From positions 1 through 40,276 of the forward strand of contig NZ_AKJS01000074.1 of NCBI RefSeq assembly GCF_000282215.1: a stretch of DNA of 40,276 nucleotides. The letters are read 5' to 3'. Source of the stretch: Pseudomonas sp. GM21. GTDB taxonomy: Bacteria > Pseudomonadota > Gammaproteobacteria > Pseudomonadales > Pseudomonadaceae. Every line of letters begins with the position of its first letter. The first letter of the stretch is position 1. Shown piece after piece: positions 1 to 8,522 of the stretch. The notes below the pieces were generated by a model. It worked only from the letters and a program-made list of their open reading frames with translations. It made no database searches and was not told the DNA's origin. The position numbers and the translations under genes were made by a program.

Positions 1-3
1 CCC

Positions 4-19
4 CCCAGCCACGGCTGGG
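4..19. repeat. 16-bp palindrome at the left window edge
   Basis: The sequence CCCAGCCACGGCTGGG is a 7-bp stem with a 2-bp loop. The same 16 bases form the last 16 bases of the window (40261-40276). The flanks mirror each other: cgcc follows it here, ggcg precedes it there. It lies just past the stop codon of the flavin monooxygenase and could act as its terminator or be a REP-type palindrome. What lies outside the window is unknown. Confidence 0.6.
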
Positions 20-30
20 CGCCATTTGAC

Positions 31-1854
31 TCAGCCAGTGTGGTGACTCTCGGCAAGTGCGTAGACGGAGGTGTCGATGCCTTCGAAGCGCGCTTTCAAC
101 TGCAGCGCCAGATACAGCGAATAATGCCGTGACTGATGCAGGTTGCCACCGTGGAACCAGAGGTTTTCCTGCTGTGTTGGCTTCCACATGTTCCGCAGTT
201 CGCCTTCGTACGGGCCAGGATCATTCGTGGTTCCAGAACCCAAGCCCCAGCAGCGGCCGACCTTGTCAGCTACTTCCTGGGAAATCAGCTTCGCCGCCCA
301 ACCATTCATTGAGCCATAGCCCGTGGCGTAGACGATCAGGTCTGCCGGTAGTCGGCTGCCATCGTTGAGTACGACGGCATCGGCTTCGATACGCTCAACG
401 CCAAGGCCAGGTGCGCTCTTGAGCTTGATCGTGCCGTTAGCGATCAGTTCGGAGGCGCCGACGTCGATGTAGTAACCAGAACCACGGCGTACATACTTCA
501 TGAAAAGGCCAGACTCGTCGTCACCGAAATCGAGCATGAAGCCGGCCTTGGCCAAGCGCTCGTAAAAGTCCTTATCACGCTCCTTGATCGCGTCAAAGAT
601 GGGTTGATGAAAGCTTGGCATAACCTTGTAGGGGATCGAGGCGAACAGCATGTCTGCCTTGTCTGTGGTCAAACCCGTCTCCAGGGCGTCTTCAGAGTAG
701 AGCCCACCGAAGACGAGATCCATTAAACTGTCGGAACGCACGATGTGGGTGCTGGAGCGTTGCACCATGGTCACCTCGGCGCCGTTCTCCACCAAGTCGG
801 CACAGATATCGTGAGCCGAATTGTTCGCACCGATGACCACCGCGCGCTTGCCGCTCCAGGCGTCTCCGCCGGGATGGCGGCTGGAATGGTGCTGCTGACC
901 ATTGAAAACCTCGGCACCCGGATAACTAGGAACATTGGGTACGCCAGACATGCCGGTGGCAAGGATCAACTGGGTAGGCTGTAAAGTCACACGCTCGCCA
1001 TCGCGCTGTACTTCAACCTTCCAAGTGCCACTTTGCTCGTCAAAGCTGGCGCTCACGCATTCTGTACGCGGCCAATAATTGAGTTCCATGACTTTGGTGT
1101 ACATTTCTAGCCAGTCGCCAATCTGGTCTTTTGGGGTGAAGACTGGCCAGTGATCGGGGAAGGGTAGGTAAGGCATATGGTCGTACCAGACAGGGTCGTG
1201 CAGGCACAGCGACTTGTAGCGACCGCGCCACTGATCGCCAGGACGCTCAGCCTTGTCGACGATCAGGGTTGGCACGCCCATTCGCTTGAGCCGCGCAGCG
1301 AGCCCCAGCCCACCCTGGCCGCCGCCCACGATCAGGCAGTAAGGTTGGGTGGTAATGCCTAGCGAAGCTTCTTCGTCACGACGGCGTTCCAGCCAGTTGC
1401 GTTTATCGGCATGGGCGTGGCCATGATTGGCACCCATTGGACGACGCCGGCCCTTGGGTTCTTCAAAGCCTTTGAGCTCGCGCATGGTCGTCAGCAGCGT
1501 CCAGCACAGGCCTTCCTTCAGACGCACGTAGCCTTTACCTCGCGACGCACCGGTTTCCAGACTGATCCAACCTTCGAGTACACCGTTACTCAGCGTCGCC
1601 TCACCTTCCAGTTTCCATCGCTCAGGACGAGTATGGTCGAGGCGTGTTTCGAGCATGTCTCGGATGGCAGGCTTGCCTTCCAAGGTCACTATGTTCCAGC
1701 TGAAAAGTAGCAGGTCACGCCAGTGACACTCTTCGGTAAACAATTCCAGCGCACCGTCCAAATCACGCTGGACGAGACACTCGTTGAGGTTTTCGACCCA
1801 GGCCGCGAGCTGAGCAGTTGGCGTTTGCAGAGGTGTTTCGATAGCGATGTTCAT
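31..1854 (-). CDS. Flavin-containing monooxygenase (FMO-like) with N-terminal NTF2-like domain
   Basis: This is a predicted FAD/NADPH-dependent, cytoplasmic monooxygenase of 607 residues. Residues about 10-130 look like a SnoaL/NTF2-like domain. The FAD Rossmann motif GGGQGGLG is at about 177-184, an FMO-fingerprint-like stretch FNGQQHHSSRHP at about 317-328, the second (NADPH) Rossmann motif GANNSAHD at about 342, and an ATGYG motif near 512. This architecture is common in bacterial proteins annotated as putative flavoproteins involved in K+ transport; the substrate cannot be told from sequence. It is transcribed away from a sigma-54 activator at 2100 and has its own sigma-54-type promoter (1899-1914), so it is probably inducible. 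The start is the ATG at 1854, preceded by GGGAGAGG. It looks intact. Confidence 0.88.
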   Translation of the reverse strand: MNIAIETPLQTPTAQLAAWVENLNECLVQRDLDGALELFTEECHWRDLLLFSWNIVTLEGKPAIRDMLETRLDHTRPERWKLEGEATLSNGVLEGWISLETGASRGKGYVRLKEGLCWTLLTTMRELKGFEEPKGRRRPMGANHGHAHADKRNWLERRRDEEASLGITTQPYCLIVGGGQGGLGLAARLKRMGVPTLIVDKAERPGDQWRGRYKSLCLHDPVWYDHMPYLPFPDHWPVFTPKDQIGDWLEMYTKVMELNYWPRTECVSASFDEQSGTWKVEVQRDGERVTLQPTQLILATGMSGVPNVPSYPGAEVFNGQQHHSSRHPGGDAWSGKRAVVIGANNSAHDICADLVENGAEVTMVQRSSTHIVRSDSLMDLVFGGLYSEDALETGLTTDKADMLFASIPYKVMPSFHQPIFDAIKERDKDFYERLAKAGFMLDFGDDESGLFMKYVRRGSGYYIDVGASELIANGTIKLKSAPGLGVERIEADAVVLNDGSRLPADLIVYATGYGSMNGWAAKLISQEVADKVGRCWGLGSGTTNDPGPYEGELRNMWKPTQQENLWFHGGNLHQSRHYSLYLALQLKARFEGIDTSVYALAESHHTG

Positions 1855-1898
1855 GGAACCTCTCCCGATCTTGTTGTTTTTGTAACAATTTGCCTTAG

Positions 1899-1914
1899 AG
1901 CAAGGCCCGGGCCA
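1899..1914 (-). promoter_or_regulatory. Sigma-54 (RpoN) promoter for the flavin monooxygenase
   Basis: Read on the minus strand the sequence is TGGCCCGGGCCTTGCT. The invariant GG (-24) and GC (-12) are separated by exactly 10 bases, as sigma-54 requires. Transcription would start near 1888, leaving a short leader before the ATG at 1854. The divergent neighbour encodes a sigma-54 activator, which supports the call. Confidence 0.72.
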
Positions 1915-2002
1915 TCTTCATGAAAGCCCCGTTGCAGAGCGGCTGCCGCAGTACTGCTCAGGCTTTGACTCGGATCTATGTCACGATTCTGAGAATGGCG
2001 GA

Positions 2003-2015
2003 TGACAGAGTGTCA
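2003..2015. promoter_or_regulatory. Palindrome TGACA-GAG-TGTCA, candidate activator site
   Basis: A perfect 5-3-5 inverted repeat lies about 115 bases upstream of the predicted sigma-54 start of the monooxygenase. That is the usual distance for an upstream activating sequence bound by an enhancer-binding protein. It also sits about 85 bases before the regulator's own ATG, so it could serve autoregulation. Its function is inferred from position only. Confidence 0.45.
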
Positions 2016-2099
2016 CGCGGCGCAAAGAGCGCTCGTTGCAGTCTTTTCATATAAGCTGCGAACAGACCCGTGTCCTGACCGTAGCGGAGAACAAGAATA

Positions 2100-3995
2100 A
2101 TGAAGCCGGCCTTGATCAACGCCCATGCACAACAAGTGCTGCAAGCCGTGCAGGGCACTATTGCCAGCCACAGCCCTACTGCTGACCTGGCCATCACACG
2201 ATCCTGGCGCCGGTGCCTGGATCAGTATCAGCTCGATCCCGCCAGCCGCCGCGCGCCTAATGTGGTTGAACAACCACGCTTGCAGGATCACCGCGCGCCA
2301 CTGGAACACATCATTGCCGTGGCGCACTGGCAGATGAGCAGTTTGCACCAACAGCTCGGGCGTGACGGCCACGTGGTGCTTCTCACCGATGCTCGCGGTG
2401 TGGCGATCGACAGTGTGTTTAACGAATCCGAGCGAGCCGAGTTCCAGCGTTCCGGGCTGTGGCTAGGCTCGGTATGGAGCGAGGATTACGAGGGCACCAA
2501 TGGTGTCGGCACGTGCTTGGTCGAGCGCCAGCACGTAACCATCCGTCGTGATGAGCATTTCCGTGGCAAGCACGTCGGCTTGACCTGTTCAGCGAGCCCG
2601 ATATTTGATGCGAGCGGAGAGTTGCTTGCCGTGCTCAACTTCTCTTCTATGCGAGAGGAACAGAGTCTTCAGCAAAACTTCCAGGCCATGGCGCTGACCA
2701 ACCTGTCAGCCAAGTTGATCGAGAGTTGTTTTTTCCTGGGGCATGATCCGCAGCGATACTTACTGCGCTTCCACCCTGAGGCTGGCTTCGTTGGGCTGCT
2801 GGGTGAAGGTCTGCTCAGTTTCGACGAGAGTGCCCGTATCTGTTCAGTCAATGATGCTGCGCTGGATCTGCTGGGCCTGAGCCGTGACCAGGTGGTTGGG
2901 CAATCTCTGACGATGCTGCTGGAAACACCTATCGATCAGGTGATGAGTCAGGCCAGTTCTCAGCCGAGTGTCTGTTGGCCAATGCGGCTGGTGGACGGGC
3001 GTCTGCTCTACGGACAGTTGCGAGAACCCTTACGCCAGGTGCCTTTAGTCACTCCTACAATCCCCAAAATTAACGACGTGCACGTGTGTCTGGAAGACCC
3101 GCGCCTTCAACGCGGCTTTGCTCGCGCATTGCGTGTTTTGGAGCGTGACGTTCCGGTGTTTTTACAGGGCGAAACCGGTACCGGCAAAGAAGCTTTTGCA
3201 GCAGCGCTGCATCGCGCCAGCTCCAGAGCGAGCCAGCCATTTGTGGCGATCAATTGCGCGGCTATTCCAGAAACGCTGATCGAGAGCGAGCTGTTCGGTT
3301 ATCGCGGCGGCAGCTTCACCGGCGCACGCAAGGACGGGATGATCGGTAAGCTGGAGCAGGCCCATGGCGGCATTCTATTTCTCGATGAGATCGCCGATAT
3401 GCCACTGGCGTTACAGACTCGCCTGCTGCGTGTGCTGGAGGAACGTCAGGTGGTGCCGCTAGGCGGCGCGACGGCACGTCCGCTCGACGTACGCCTCATC
3501 AGTGCCAGCCACCAGGATCTGCACGCCTGTGTAGCCGAAGGGCGTTTTCGCGAGGATCTGTTTTATCGCATTGCCGGGTTCGCCGTGCAGCTCCCGCCGC
3601 TGCGCGAACGATCAGACAAGGGCAGTTTGCTCGACCTTCTGCTACGCGAAGAGACAAAAGGTACAAGGATTCGGCTGGAGGCGGGCGTCAGAGAGCGCTT
3701 GCTGACGCAGCCTTGGCCGGGCAACGTCCGGCAGCTGCGTACGTGTCTGCGCACACTGGTAGCGTTGGCGTTGGAGGGGCGTGTCACTCTGGACGACTTG
3801 GCGGAGTTGCTGCCAGCAGCGCCAGCGACAGCCGCGCTGGTCGAAAATCCGCTTGGCGTATCCGAACGGCAGACGCTGCTAACGTTGATTGAGGCGGAAC
3901 ACTGGCATATCGCCCATGTTGCCGCCCGCCTGGGGATCAGCCGCAATACGCTCTATCGCAAACTGCGTCATCACGGAATTTCACGACCCAGGTGA
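2100..3995 (+). CDS. Sigma-54-dependent transcriptional activator, AcoR type (GAF-PAS-AAA+-Fis HTH)
   Basis: This 631-residue enhancer-binding protein has a GAF-like sensory domain at about 80-210 and a PAS-like segment at about 235-310. The AAA+ domain starts near 325 with Walker A GETGTGKE (about 358), a sigma-54 contact loop reading GSFTGA (consensus GAFTGA, about 404) and Walker B ILFLDEIADM (about 425). A Fis-type helix-turn-helix closes the protein (ISRNTLYRKL). The overall layout matches AcoR-type regulators of inducible oxidation pathways. It lies head to head with a monooxygenase that has a sigma-54 promoter, so it most likely activates that gene in response to its substrate. The Ala-to-Ser change in the contact loop is also found in working activators. 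It appears intact. Confidence 0.9.
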   Translation: MKPALINAHAQQVLQAVQGTIASHSPTADLAITRSWRRCLDQYQLDPASRRAPNVVEQPRLQDHRAPLEHIIAVAHWQMSSLHQQLGRDGHVVLLTDARGVAIDSVFNESERAEFQRSGLWLGSVWSEDYEGTNGVGTCLVERQHVTIRRDEHFRGKHVGLTCSASPIFDASGELLAVLNFSSMREEQSLQQNFQAMALTNLSAKLIESCFFLGHDPQRYLLRFHPEAGFVGLLGEGLLSFDESARICSVNDAALDLLGLSRDQVVGQSLTMLLETPIDQVMSQASSQPSVCWPMRLVDGRLLYGQLREPLRQVPLVTPTIPKINDVHVCLEDPRLQRGFARALRVLERDVPVFLQGETGTGKEAFAAALHRASSRASQPFVAINCAAIPETLIESELFGYRGGSFTGARKDGMIGKLEQAHGGILFLDEIADMPLALQTRLLRVLEERQVVPLGGATARPLDVRLISASHQDLHACVAEGRFREDLFYRIAGFAVQLPPLRERSDKGSLLDLLLREETKGTRIRLEAGVRERLLTQPWPGNVRQLRTCLRTLVALALEGRVTLDDLAELLPAAPATAALVENPLGVSERQTLLTLIEAEHWHIAHVAARLGISRNTLYRKLRHHGISRPR

Positions 3996-4188
3996 ATGCA
4001 GAATGATATCGTCGCGTTTCCTGCCTCTGCGGACTTGGATTGAGGCGATAGAGGTCGGGCAGGAGAGGGCGCTAATGCTAGAAGCAACCATGTGTTCGTG
4101 TACGACACGATGCCAGCTCCGTATGACACATATGTGGCCTTCATATGGGATTTAGCGAAGGCAATCTTGTCTCGCTGGTAGCTGATAA

Positions 4189-4610
4189 AGCGCCCCGCCA
4201 GTTTCCTAAAGTCGCTACTTCGGGCCAACTGGGCCCGGCTAAGCTTTAGGTGTTCCTGATGGAGGTACCGATGACGTCCTTCTGGACGGACATCAGTGGT
4301 ACGGCCTGCCCATCCGAAGTGCCCCTGGCGATTAAGCGCCGCACGCATTGAGCCATCACTCAATGCTCATGGGCATGTGAATGGATGGTCAGGGTTCCGG
4401 GTACCTTGGTGCGTTCGAGCCCCCCACGCTCCAGCCACCGGAGGGTCTGCGTATAGGCGCGCTGCAGCAAAGACTCGGTCTGGTCAAAGTTGAACACCGA
4501 GACTTCCACAGGGCACAAGTGCGGGACGATGTGCAGACTGATGAGATTGCGGAAGTGTTCGATGTCACTTACCAACTGGCGCATGCTCATCAGGTTGACG
4601 GTATGTAGGG
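4189..4610. repeat. Duplicated block, second copy at 30164-30570
   Basis: About 400 bases here match 30164-30570 closely. The shared stretch begins at a hairpin (TTCGGGCC-aact-GGGCCCGGCT, about 4219-4240), runs through a spacer and ends inside the C-terminal coding region of a patatin-like gene on the minus strand. The 30-kb copy stops where a MITE-like element begins. The 193 bases before this block (3996-4188) hold nothing I can support. Confidence 0.8.
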
Positions 4611-5225
4611 CTAGGCGATCAAGCCTCGGGGCGGTTGTGGTAGGGCGCAACTCACTCCTGTAGGAACCACCACTACGTTGGTGGCGCCGAGGGCTACGGC
4701 AGTTGAAATAGGTGTATTGCTTGCCACGCTACCGTCAATCAGGAATTGATCGGCAATTTTTACGCAGGGGAACACCAACGGGATGGCCGCGCTGGCCAGC
4801 AATGCCTGTCGGAGTTCGCCACTGGACGGAACGGTCTTGGCACCGCTCAGCAGGTCGGTGGTGACGATGTGCAGGGGTAACGTCGCATCCTCAATGCGGT
4901 GGATAGGTAGAGCTTGTCCTAGCAGTCTGTTCAAAGCCGCCGGCTGCAACAGAAACCCACGTCCTTTGATCAGTCCTCTACAGGTATCGAGCCAGGACAA
5001 TGGAAAGATGTCCGTTTTACGCAGACCACACCAAAAACTGGCTAGCGCCTCGACACCTTCCAAATCGGGCCTTGCGGCAAAGTAGGCACCATTGATGGCG
5101 CCCACCGAAGCACCCACCACCACGTCGAATCGAACATTAGCCTCGACCAAGGCTCGCAACATGCCTACCTGGACAGCACCCAAGCTGCCACCGCCAGCGA
5201 ATACGATTGCGGTCTTGGTCGCCAT
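4360..5225 (-). pseudogene. Patatin-like phospholipase, frameshifted
   Basis: The minus strand encodes a bacterial patatin-like lipid acyl hydrolase in two frames. The N-terminal part (4611-5225, 204 residues) has the oxyanion-hole motif GGGSLGAVQ near residue 11, the nucleophile elbow GASVGA (Ser about 40) and the DGSVASNTP region of the catalytic dyad (Asp about 168). The second part (from about 4605 down to 4360) continues the same family in another frame, from ALHTVNLMS to IHSHAHEH. One missing base near 4612-4616 separates them, where frame 1 hits a TAG. The remaining frame is clean, so this is a recent mutation or a sequencing error. Correcting one base would give a protein of about 287 residues. 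Pieces of paralogues lie at 6612-6785 and 30316-30570. Confidence 0.8.
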
Positions 5226-5289
5226 GCGCGAAGTCTCGGTGCAGAAATGTATCGAATCAGTGTAGCTGGCGGGTCGGCGTTACTTCCGG

Positions 5290-6237
5290 ATGTCAAACTG
5301 CAAGATGGTGGAAGTGCCTGATCCGACCCCCGGCGTTTGTGAGGTTTTAATCCAAATAGCTGCATGCGGAGTAGGATATGTAGACGCACTGGAGTCTCTC
5401 GGGCGCTACCAAGTTAAGCCGTTATTACCACACGTCCCCGGCCAAGAAATCAGCGGCAAGATTGCAGCTATTGGTGATGGTGTGGTTGGCCTTGCAGTGG
5501 GTGATCGAGTAATCACCCAAATACATGGCGGATTTGCGGAGAAAACCGTGGTAGTGGATACCGCCGTTGTCAAAATACCAGATGGGATGGAATACGCTCA
5601 AGCTGCGGGATTCAAAGTTAATTATGTCACGGCATTGCACGCATTGCGCGATCGAGGAAACTTGCAACCGGGTGAAACACTTCTCGTTATTGGAGCCGCA
5701 GGTGGGGTAGGTTCAGCCGCAATCCAAGTTGGAAAATGTCTTGGAGCGAAGGTCATAGCAGTAGCGTCATCGCCTGAAAAGCGTGCATTCGCGCAGCAGC
5801 TGGGAGCAGATCAAGTACTCGATTCAGGTGCTGTAGACTTTCGTGAATTGGTGAAAGAACTGTGTGGGCAAAAGGGGCCAAACGTGGCGTTTGACCCAGT
5901 CTGCGGCCCCCTATTTGAGCCGGCTTTTCGATCACTCACTTGGGGGGGCAGACACCTAGTGGTAGGGTTCACCGGCGGGCCAATCCCTTCACTGCGTGCA
6001 AATTTACCGCTGCTAAAGGGGGCCTCCCTTGTCGGCGTGGATGTCCGCCAATTTACTCTCTACGAAGTGGAAAAAGCTGAAGGACATCTGCAGGAACTCT
6101 TGAGCTGGGTTGCAGAAGGCCGCCTTTCCCCGCCTATTGGTAAGCAATTTGAATTTGACGAGTTTATCCCAGCGCTTGAGTACGCGTTAACGGGAAAAGG
6201 TCTTGGTAAAACTGTCATCAAAATTAATGATGTCTGA
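5290..6237 (+). CDS. Zinc-independent MDR-family NADPH:quinone oxidoreductase, 5' end shortened
   Basis: A medium-chain dehydrogenase/reductase of 315 residues. It has the N-terminal GroES-like domain (EVPDPTPG near residue 8, PHVPGQEISG, GDRV) and the nucleotide-binding motif GAAGGVGSAAIQVGK at about 134-148. The catalytic zinc ligands are absent, as expected for the quinone oxidoreductase branch. Relatives start 10-15 residues earlier. Here the frame upstream of the ATG runs only 8 codons to a TAG and there is no good ribosome binding site, so the first beta-strand seems to have been lost. Codons are more A/T-rich than in neighbours, suggesting transfer. It diverges from the patatin pseudogene 64 bases away. 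Activity is uncertain. Confidence 0.72.
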   Translation: MSNCKMVEVPDPTPGVCEVLIQIAACGVGYVDALESLGRYQVKPLLPHVPGQEISGKIAAIGDGVVGLAVGDRVITQIHGGFAEKTVVVDTAVVKIPDGMEYAQAAGFKVNYVTALHALRDRGNLQPGETLLVIGAAGGVGSAAIQVGKCLGAKVIAVASSPEKRAFAQQLGADQVLDSGAVDFRELVKELCGQKGPNVAFDPVCGPLFEPAFRSLTWGGRHLVVGFTGGPIPSLRANLPLLKGASLVGVDVRQFTLYEVEKAEGHLQELLSWVAEGRLSPPIGKQFEFDEFIPALEYALTGKGLGKTVIKINDV

Positions 6238-6379
6238 TGTGGATGGCACTTACTTAATATATTCAAGGGTTCTCCGAACAAGGCTGCAGACGTGCTGAAA
6301 TGCGCCTGACTACTTGATCCGAGCCGCGATGGGCCAGATGAGTTCCAGATGCTCACACCATGGATAAGATCAGTTTTCA

Positions 6380-6589
6380 TCACACCGCAGTTATTGGTGC
6401 AGAGTTTCTACGCCCTCCGTCGTACTGCCAGACTTCGAGTGTCCCGACTCTACCATCAGGCGACCTGCAGTACTCGCAGTAGTCCAGGGTGTCACAGTCG
6501 TTGAAGAGTGTGAGCTGCCATCCATCAATCTCAACGGGCATGAGGCCGTGGTAGATCTCATTCCATGACTGGATGGAGCTTCGCTTCAT
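6380..6589 (-). pseudogene. Fragment of a small Pseudomonas protein (DUF7693-like)
   Basis: The 69 residues carry the pattern SWNEIY...VEIDGWQLTLFNDCDTLDYCEYCRSPDGR. I recall this from a family of roughly 100-residue Pseudomonas proteins of unknown function (DUF7693). The usual C-terminal WEREQLERLL segment is missing here; a candidate for that tail lies separately at 10286-10390. The upstream side runs directly into a patatin fragment. I read this as a truncated remnant; the family name is from memory. Confidence 0.4.
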
Positions 6590-6611
6590 GATGCGTTTAC
6601 CGGCATCGATC

Positions 6612-6785
6612 CAAGAGGGGGGAAAGATGTCAGTTTTACAAAGCCGGCGCCAGAATCCGGCGAGCGCTTCGACGCCATCGGAATCGGGCCTTGCGGCAAA
6701 GGGCTACGTTGATAGCGTCTACCGAAGCGCCAACCACCATGTCGGATTGAACATTGGCCTCGACCAAGGCCCGCAACCACAAGGT
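6612..6785 (-). pseudogene. Internal fragment of a patatin-like gene
   Basis: This stretch is clearly related at the base level to 5000-5165 of the patatin pseudogene. On the minus strand it keeps the nucleophile-elbow region (GASVDAIN) and the following CGL-K-DIFP-like segment, but it has small deletions and neither gene end. It is a decayed second patatin copy abutting the DUF7693-like fragment. Confidence 0.65.
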
Positions 6786-6789
6786 TGAT

Positions 6790-7144
6790 TGAGGAGGAGG
6801 TCTGAATTTCAGTAAAAACTGATAGCGTCTGGTGGATGAATTTTAGGAATAACAGAGTGGCTTTAAATAACTTAACTTCGTTTAGATCAATTATTTCTTT
6901 CGGTTATTTATAAAGATTTTGTACGAATATCCATGACGATGATTTTTATGTGATGGCATTTTATTTGACTGCTATAGCATCTATTCTGCTGCTTTAGCGT
7001 TTAGCAGTGCAATGATCGGTGCGCAATTGCGGTTATGGCATTGGTTTTCGCTGTTTGATGGACACCTTGTACCAAGTACTTCAGCCCTTAGAATCAGGCC
7101 CCATCAGCCTCATCCAATTCTTCAATCCTTCAGGGAATCAAACG
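6790..7144 (+). other. A/T-rich leader of the Met-rich gene
   Basis: No gene is visible here. From about 6800 to 7000 the sequence is markedly A/T-rich (for example gttatttataaagattttg), unlike its surroundings, and it leads into the Met-rich gene. It is the likely promoter region and could be a target of MvaT/H-NS-type silencers. No convincing -35/-10 pair or metal-regulator palindrome was found by eye. The frame of the downstream gene is open from 7019, but the first part reads as ordinary non-coding sequence. Confidence 0.4.
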
Positions 7145-7654
7145 ATGATGAACCCCATGCAATCGCAAATGCCAATGAGCTCCAACATGCCGATGATGTC
7201 GATGATGGGCATGCCGATGATGATGGCGACCATGACCTGCGACATGATGGATGACGGCATGATGTGCAAAATGATGCCGGCCGCTGGCATGGACATGGCC
7301 ATGTTCAAGAACAGCGCTGAAATGATGCAGATGATGATGAACTGCGGCATGCCGATGATGATGCATTGCGGCAACATGAGCATGATGTGCATGTCCCAGG
7401 CTGCCATGGCCATGCCGATGATGAACATGATGATGCCAATGCCGATGATGGGCATGCCGATGCCATCGATGAAGTGCGTGATGGAATGCACCATGATGGC
7501 GGACTGCATGATGTGCAAAATCATGCCGATGGCCGGCATGAACATGGACATGATGAAAAACTGCTGCGCCTTGATGATGAAGATGATGAACGACTGCAGC
7601 ATGCCGATGATGATGAGCTGCAACAACATGCCGTTGATGTGCTGCACCTGCTGA
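7145..7654 (+). CDS. Methionine/cysteine-rich protein, putative soft-metal binder
   Basis: This 169-residue protein has 71 Met (42%) and 16 Cys and almost no hydrophobic residue other than Met. Two internal repeats are visible, residues about 30-82 and 112-166. Each has a C-X8-C pair, a K-x-M-P-x-A-G-M segment, an MMxMM stretch and a C-x7-C-x6-C triplet, so five Cys positions are conserved between repeats. There is no signal peptide, so it should be cytoplasmic. Met-x-Met and Cys clusters bind Cu(I), Ag(I) and similar soft metals in other proteins; a storage or sequestering role is inference. I recognise no family. The start is the ATG at 7145 behind caGGGAatcaaacg. A strong terminator follows within 15 bases, which supports a real transcript. 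The long minus-strand frames opposite are artefacts of the ATG/CAT repetition. Confidence 0.75.
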   Translation: MMNPMQSQMPMSSNMPMMSMMGMPMMMATMTCDMMDDGMMCKMMPAAGMDMAMFKNSAEMMQMMMNCGMPMMMHCGNMSMMCMSQAAMAMPMMNMMMPMPMMGMPMPSMKCVMECTMMADCMMCKIMPMAGMNMDMMKNCCALMMKMMNDCSMPMMMSCNNMPLMCCTC

Positions 7655-7666
7655 TCCATCGACATT

Positions 7667-7706
7667 AAAAAAGCCCGGCAAAGGGTTAATCCTGCCGGGC
7701 TTTTTA
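7667..7706. terminator. Bidirectional rho-independent terminator
   Basis: An 8-bp stem (GCCCGGCA 7673-7680, TGCCGGGC 7693-7700) is preceded by an A-run and followed by TTTTT. It can end transcription from both the Met-rich gene and the converging XRE-cupin gene. Confidence 0.92.
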
Positions 7707-7716
7707 ATGCCTGTTT

Positions 7717-8403
7717 TCAGTCCAGGCGTTCCGGATACGTCACCACCAGATACGCTACGGCTTCGCTGTTAGCCGGATTGCGATAGCGGTGGGGCTGGTC
7801 GGCATAGAACAGGATCGAGTCGCCGGTGGAAAGCAGGTAGCGTTCATCGTTGACGCTGATTTCCAGCACACCTTGAGACACCACCAGGTTCTCCTGCACA
7901 CCGGGGCCATGGCCTTCGCTGACGTCCTCACTCAGCGGGCTCAAGCGCAATTCGTAAAACTCCGATTGCCGGGCCATGTCGAACGGAAACAACGCCCGAC
8001 TGACAAAATCGCCGCTGGCACTGACTAGGCGTTTGCTTTTGCTTGCCGACAGCACCGCCACTCCTTCAAGGGCCCGATGCTCAAGAAACGCGGCCACCGA
8101 TACCTTCAAGCCTTTGGCTATTTTGCACAGCACCTTGATGGAGGGCACACTGCGTCCAGATTCGATTTGCGCCAACATCGCCCGGCTCACGCCGCACTGG
8201 CGGGCCAGCGCATCCAGGGACAGATGCCGCTTGCCGCGCAAGCGTTGCAGGTTTTGTGCAACCCGCCCACATATCGGATCTTCATCGAGTGAGTCCAGGT
8301 TATTGAAATCCACTTCGGGTTCGTCGGCGCTCGCCAGAAACCGCGAGGGTTGCTGCACGCTCACGCGTGACGCGTCTCGGAAGCGTTGGTCGCTTGCATC
8401 CAT
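7717..8403 (-). CDS. XRE-family regulator with C-terminal cupin sensor domain
   Basis: The protein is 228 residues from the ATG chosen here. An XRE helix-turn-helix lies at about 45-100 (LSLDALARQCGVSRAMLAQIE). A cupin barrel follows at about 150-225, with GVLEISVNDERYLLSTGDSILF and the following PHRYRN. Such XRE-cupin proteins control amino acid, polyamine or redox genes in Pseudomonas, with the cupin binding a small ligand. The reading frame continues upstream to a GTG at 8445, but the ATG at 8403 is a better start and overlaps the small upstream gene by 43 bases, so the two may be translationally coupled. It converges on the Met-rich gene, which it does not obviously regulate. Confidence 0.85.
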   Translation of the reverse strand: MDASDQRFRDASRVSVQQPSRFLASADEPEVDFNNLDSLDEDPICGRVAQNLQRLRGKRHLSLDALARQCGVSRAMLAQIESGRSVPSIKVLCKIAKGLKVSVAAFLEHRALEGVAVLSASKSKRLVSASGDFVSRALFPFDMARQSEFYELRLSPLSEDVSEGHGPGVQENLVVSQGVLEISVNDERYLLSTGDSILFYADQPHRYRNPANSEAVAYLVVTYPERLD

Positions 8404-8522
8404 GGGTATGCCTGTAAACTGGCGTTGTGAGCATACATTTCCCACATGGCACGCGCCCGCTGCTGAGCCTGTTTACGTTTGCGGTAACTGACGAAATCGA
8501 TAAGGTTGGCAGGCGTATTCAT
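8361..8522 (-). CDS. Small basic protein (53 aa) overlapping the XRE-cupin gene
   Basis: The ATG at 8522 is preceded by GAAGAG at a good distance, and the frame stays open for 53 codons. The N-terminal half is plausible protein (NLIDFVSYRKRKQAQQRARAMWEMY), basic and helical, while the last part overlaps the regulator in another frame. Its place directly between the A/T-rich promoter region and the regulator suggests an operon leader gene. No family is recognised. Confidence 0.5.
   Translation of the reverse strand: MNTPANLIDFVSYRKRKQAQQRARAMWEMYAHNASLQAYPWMQATNASETRHA

Noticed and set aside
3971..4363. 130-codon minus-strand frame after the patatin gene, with a related frame at 30089-30319
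   Set aside because: It runs through the duplicated hairpin, diverges outside the duplicated block and starts from a TTG overlapping the patatin stop; similarity is explained by the DNA duplication.
7130..7681. Long minus-strand open frames (175 and 183 codons, Ile/Met- or His-rich) opposite the Met-rich gene
   Set aside because: ATG repeats read as CAT on the other strand, which gives open frames by composition alone. They run through the terminator and have no ribosome site.
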